From the IMG/VR virus record IMGVR_UViG_3300023115_000141, positions 1-20,069 of that record: a stretch of 20,069 nucleotides of DNA; one strand, written 5' to 3'. Shown piece after piece: positions 17,901 to 20,069 of the stretch. The notes below the pieces were generated by a model. The model was not told where the DNA came from. It did not search any database and was given only the letters and a program-made list of their open reading frames with translations. Position 1 is the first letter of the stretch, and every line of letters starts with the position of its first letter. The DNA is from a virus. Position numbers and translations under genes: made by a program.

Positions 17901-20069
17901 AATTACTGGTCTATCAACATCAAATCAATATTATATTCTAAAAGAAAATAATGATAGTTTTAGATTAGCTAACGCTGGTGTTGGTGGCACTATAAGTTCC
18001 AATTACATTAGTAAAAATTATGTTAAATTTGAATCACCTGGAACTGGATATCACACATTCTCTTATCCAGATATAACTTTAAATATCAATGTTTCTTATG
18101 GAAGTAGTATTGTTGGTGTAATAACAGCAACTCCAGTTATTAGAGGAGAGATTGTAGATGCATATTTGTATGATTCTGGAACTGGATATGGATCTACTGT
18201 ATTAAACCTTCACAAGAGACCAGCAATAACAATAAAAAATGGAAAAAGTGCAGAATTAAGACCTTTAATTACTGCAGGATCCATCGAAAGAGTTTCTATT
18301 CTAGCTAGAGGTACGGAGTATAATGCTGCTCCAGATCTAATTGTTAGAGGTGATGGAACTGGTGCTGTATTAAGAGCAGTTGTTTCTAATGGATCAATTA
18401 CGGATGTTGTAGTCATAAACTCTGGATCTGGTTATACAGATAACACATATATCTCCGTGGTTCCTCCAGGATCGGGAGCGGTTCTTGATGTTAATGTTAG
18501 ATCTCTAACTGTTAATAATCATTCTAGATTTGGTGATGAAATATTACATCCATCTGGTAGTGGCCTCCAATATGGTTTAGTTGGTTATTCAACTCAGATT
18601 GGAAATTCAATTTTAATTGATGACGGAAGCAAACACTCCCCAATAGTTGGATGGGCATATGACGGGAATCCAATTTATGGTCCATATGGATACTCAGATC
18701 CAGAAAATATAAATTCAGATCCGGTTCTAATTCGTACTGGATACGAATTGCTACCATCAAGAGTAATTAATAGACCTCCTTCTTTTAATTCTGGTTTCTT
18801 TGTTGAGGATTACTCATACACTTCAACTGGAAATTTAGATGATCATAATGGAAGATATTGCAAAACTCCAGAGTTTCCAAATGGAGTTTATGCATACTTC
18901 TGTGGAATTACAACAAATTTATTGACAAATAGTTTGGTTCCTAGTTTCCCATATTTTGTTGGAAACACATTTAAGAGCAAGTATATTGCAGAGAACAAAA
19001 AACTAAACCAAGCATTTGACTTCGAATCTTCAAATTTGATGAGAAACACATATCCTTATAGTGTTTCTGAGCAAGATATCAATAACGATTTTATTCCAGA
19101 GTCATATGAGATAGTAAGTCAAAGAACTAGGATTGACTCTGTTACACAAGGTTCTGTAGATTCATTAAGTATTATCTCATCTGGAGAAGATTACAAGATA
19201 GGTGATATTGCAAACTTTAATGATGATGGAACTGGGGGTGGTGGATTAACAGCATCAGTTTCTTCTTTAGAAGGAAAAAATATTATAAACTTAGTTACAG
19301 AAACAGAAACTTATGAAGATGTCGTAGTTGTTTGGAAGAATAAAAATCAACTTGAAATCAAAACGACCTCGAATCATACACTAGTAGATGGGGAAAACAT
19401 AACAATAAGTGGTCTGTCAACTTTTGTTCCTGGTTTATCTAAAACACATAAAATTGGAGTAACAACAGATACTACTTATCTAATAAAAGAAGTTTCTTCA
19501 AATGCAATTTCTGGAGTGGTAACTGATATCTATGTTTCCAGAAACTTAAACAATATATCCGTTGGATCTACTATTGGTATTGGAACAGAAGTTCTATCCG
19601 TTTTGAATATATTTGATCAAGAAAAAGTTTTAAGGGTAAAGAGAGGTGTAACAGGAGCAGCTCATACAATATCAACAGCAGTTCTTTCAAAACCATCAGA
19701 ATTTACTATTAATTTACCTTCAAATTATTTTGACTCTAAAGTTAATGATAGAATTTATTTTAATCCAGTAAATTCTGTTGGAATTGGATCTACAACTGGA
19801 GCTGGTTCCCAAATCAATTATTTCATCGGTGATGTTGCTAAGGTTGTATCAGTACCAACACAAAGTATTTACATACCAAATCATCCATTTAAGACAAACC
19901 AACAAGTAACTTTCTATACAAATGGTGCAAGTACTATTTCTGTTGGAGCAACTTCTTTAGCAACTCCGTTTGCTTTACCAGTTAGTGGAACCTCTCAGAC
20001 ATTGTATGTAATCAACAAGTCAAAAGATTACATTGGTTTGACAACTTTAGTTGGTTTGACAACAAATAC
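14944..20069 (+). CDS. giant baseplate/tail structural protein with YHYH domain (3' partial)
   Basis: The frame is open from the ATG at 14944 to the window end (1708 residues so far, no stop), with AAGAGG 5 bases before the start. The N terminus (VQQIIENQLPEFILSESPKA, then VDFLKQYY) is of the type found after gp6 in cyanomyoviruses. Its position matches T4 gp7, the wedge initiator, but it is already longer than T4 gp7 (1032), so the equivalence is tentative. Residues about 1220-1322 match a YHYH domain: GWAYDGNPIYGPYGY (1236-1250) and GRYCKTPEFPNGVYAYF (1303-1319). Several beta repeats recur: NH.F..G..V.Y (about 846, 968, 1477, 1646), NSGSGY (about 745, 941, 1159) and VDSTIGF (about 90, 332). 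It is probably a fibrous baseplate or tail component on the virion. Confidence 0.85.
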   Translation, partial: MITTGFETRVKVQQIIENQLPEFILSESPKAVDFLKQYYISQEYQSGPVDISENLDQYLKLDNLTPDVIVGFTELQSQITETDDVISVNSTKGFPTQYGLLKIDNEIITYTGITPNSFTGCVRGFSGITSYRSDSNQNELQFSSTSSASHESNSRVENLSSLFLKEFYKKLKYSLTPGLEDVDFVSNLNVGNFIKESRSFYESKGTEESFRILFNVLYGVTPKIVDLEGFLLKPSSANFLRREVIIIEPISGDPNKLVGQTIVKSKDLNTNGSVSEVEIFTRNRQVGYAQTYYKVGLFVGFSDDDLINGTFKITPNTKNLTTVSAGSSIITVDSTIGFAQTGTLLANNNVITYSSKNINQFFGCLGIENEITVASDIFSDDIYFGYENGDTSKKVEFKITGSLSSFETKSDISSAIEGEEIFVRNVGEKIFNGDGIKEKFFNSWIYNTSSRFAIDSAQTASTYTLKGNPNKTSLKVGDTVEIVGSKTQTPIFSGAIVSNINYTKREVTLDNLSGFDLSTLSGYYDLRRVVKTASSSNQNIKFGNNLVLSDIQNTYNDGNEFYYVASNSLPSYQINEKLISEQIDTAEANITLQGYNSNTSKYSIISFNSNVNLLTGDEVYYQPELAPLFGIEEGIYYVRVVGGGNQIRLYSSRSFIDIDDYLEFGVPTSNSGYHRFTLSSDRNLSIEPQSIFRKFPSEKNLLDSGIDETEVGPIGMMVNGVEIFNYKSDNKIYYGPLNEVTVFNSGSNYDVINPPTIEVSTPSAGTTAYIQPVVSGSVKSVVVDPSDFDISNVISISITGGNGNGAVLEPVLRKRYREVSFSGNDISSSGGGIDSTNETITFLSNHNFKNGEKIVYNKNGNSEIGIGTFGASNTDQGRTLINGSAYFAEIVNSSTIKLYQSETDYYSGINTVGFTTIANSGVHKFRVFNGKNNISQIKVLNSGSGYTNRKLNVNSSGISTSENLVTFKNHNFKSGELVNYSSDGTVITGLSTSNQYYILKENNDSFRLANAGVGGTISSNYISKNYVKFESPGTGYHTFSYPDITLNINVSYGSSIVGVITATPVIRGEIVDAYLYDSGTGYGSTVLNLHKRPAITIKNGKSAELRPLITAGSIERVSILARGTEYNAAPDLIVRGDGTGAVLRAVVSNGSITDVVVINSGSGYTDNTYISVVPPGSGAVLDVNVRSLTVNNHSRFGDEILHPSGSGLQYGLVGYSTQIGNSILIDDGSKHSPIVGWAYDGNPIYGPYGYSDPENINSDPVLIRTGYELLPSRVINRPPSFNSGFFVEDYSYTSTGNLDDHNGRYCKTPEFPNGVYAYFCGITTNLLTNSLVPSFPYFVGNTFKSKYIAENKKLNQAFDFESSNLMRNTYPYSVSEQDINNDFIPESYEIVSQRTRIDSVTQGSVDSLSIISSGEDYKIGDIANFNDDGTGGGGLTASVSSLEGKNIINLVTETETYEDVVVVWKNKNQLEIKTTSNHTLVDGENITISGLSTFVPGLSKTHKIGVTTDTTYLIKEVSSNAISGVVTDIYVSRNLNNISVGSTIGIGTEVLSVLNIFDQEKVLRVKRGVTGAAHTISTAVLSKPSEFTINLPSNYFDSKVNDRIYFNPVNSVGIGSTTGAGSQINYFIGDVAKVVSVPTQSIYIPNHPFKTNQQVTFYTNGASTISVGATSLATPFALPVSGTSQTLYVINKSKDYIGLTTLVGLTTN

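Overview
The window looks like part of a T4-like cyanophage (a contractile-tailed myovirus of marine Synechococcus or Prochlorococcus, the group now called Kyanoviridae). The evidence is the order gp25 - gp6 - giant YHYH-containing tail protein at the right end, a CATAAATA late-promoter motif just before gp25, many very small tightly packed genes all on the + strand, and several small proteins of types I associate with cyanomyoviruses. No tRNA, CRISPR array, insertion sequence or integrase was seen. All 42 called genes read left to right.

Layout. (1) 1-4714: a chain of small genes with ATGA/TAATG overlaps. It begins inside an HEXXH zinc-protease-like gene and contains three different 2-oxoglutarate/Fe(II) oxygenase-like genes (1818, 3320, 4217) among uncharacterised proteins of 46-94 residues. 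(2) 4715-5693: a mostly non-coding, repeat-rich block. Its ends carry two related hairpins (TTCTCAATAA ... TTGAGAATC). Inside are a string of TCTCGACGAG repeats and two small acidic ORFs. (3) 5694-10173: a visibly more GC-rich run of small genes, most with their own promoter. At least five share one promoter and leader design: a -10 box, exactly 4 nt, then a TCAGTTCAAACGAAACGA-like leader. Hairpins and a recurrent TGGCACA motif punctuate the intergenic spaces. The largest gene here (8136) is a probable nucleotidyltransferase/ligase-fold protein. (4) 10330-12605: an AbrB-like small protein, a GT-A-type glycosyltransferase with a strong TTGACA-N17-TATGAT promoter, and conserved small proteins leading to the late genes. 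(5) 12638-20069: AT-rich late baseplate genes, gp25, gp6 and a very large structural protein that runs off the window.

How it fits together. Regions 1-3 look like early or accessory genes made in quick succession and used to remodel the host. Region 5 is the virion assembly module under late control. The features I think most deserve a second look are the shared promoter-leader cassette (7.1-9.4 kb), the repeat block at 4.8-5.6 kb with its promoter-embedded quasi-palindrome, and the 20-residue membrane microprotein coupled by overlaps at 6565-6627. Family assignments rest on motifs read by eye; no database search was possible.
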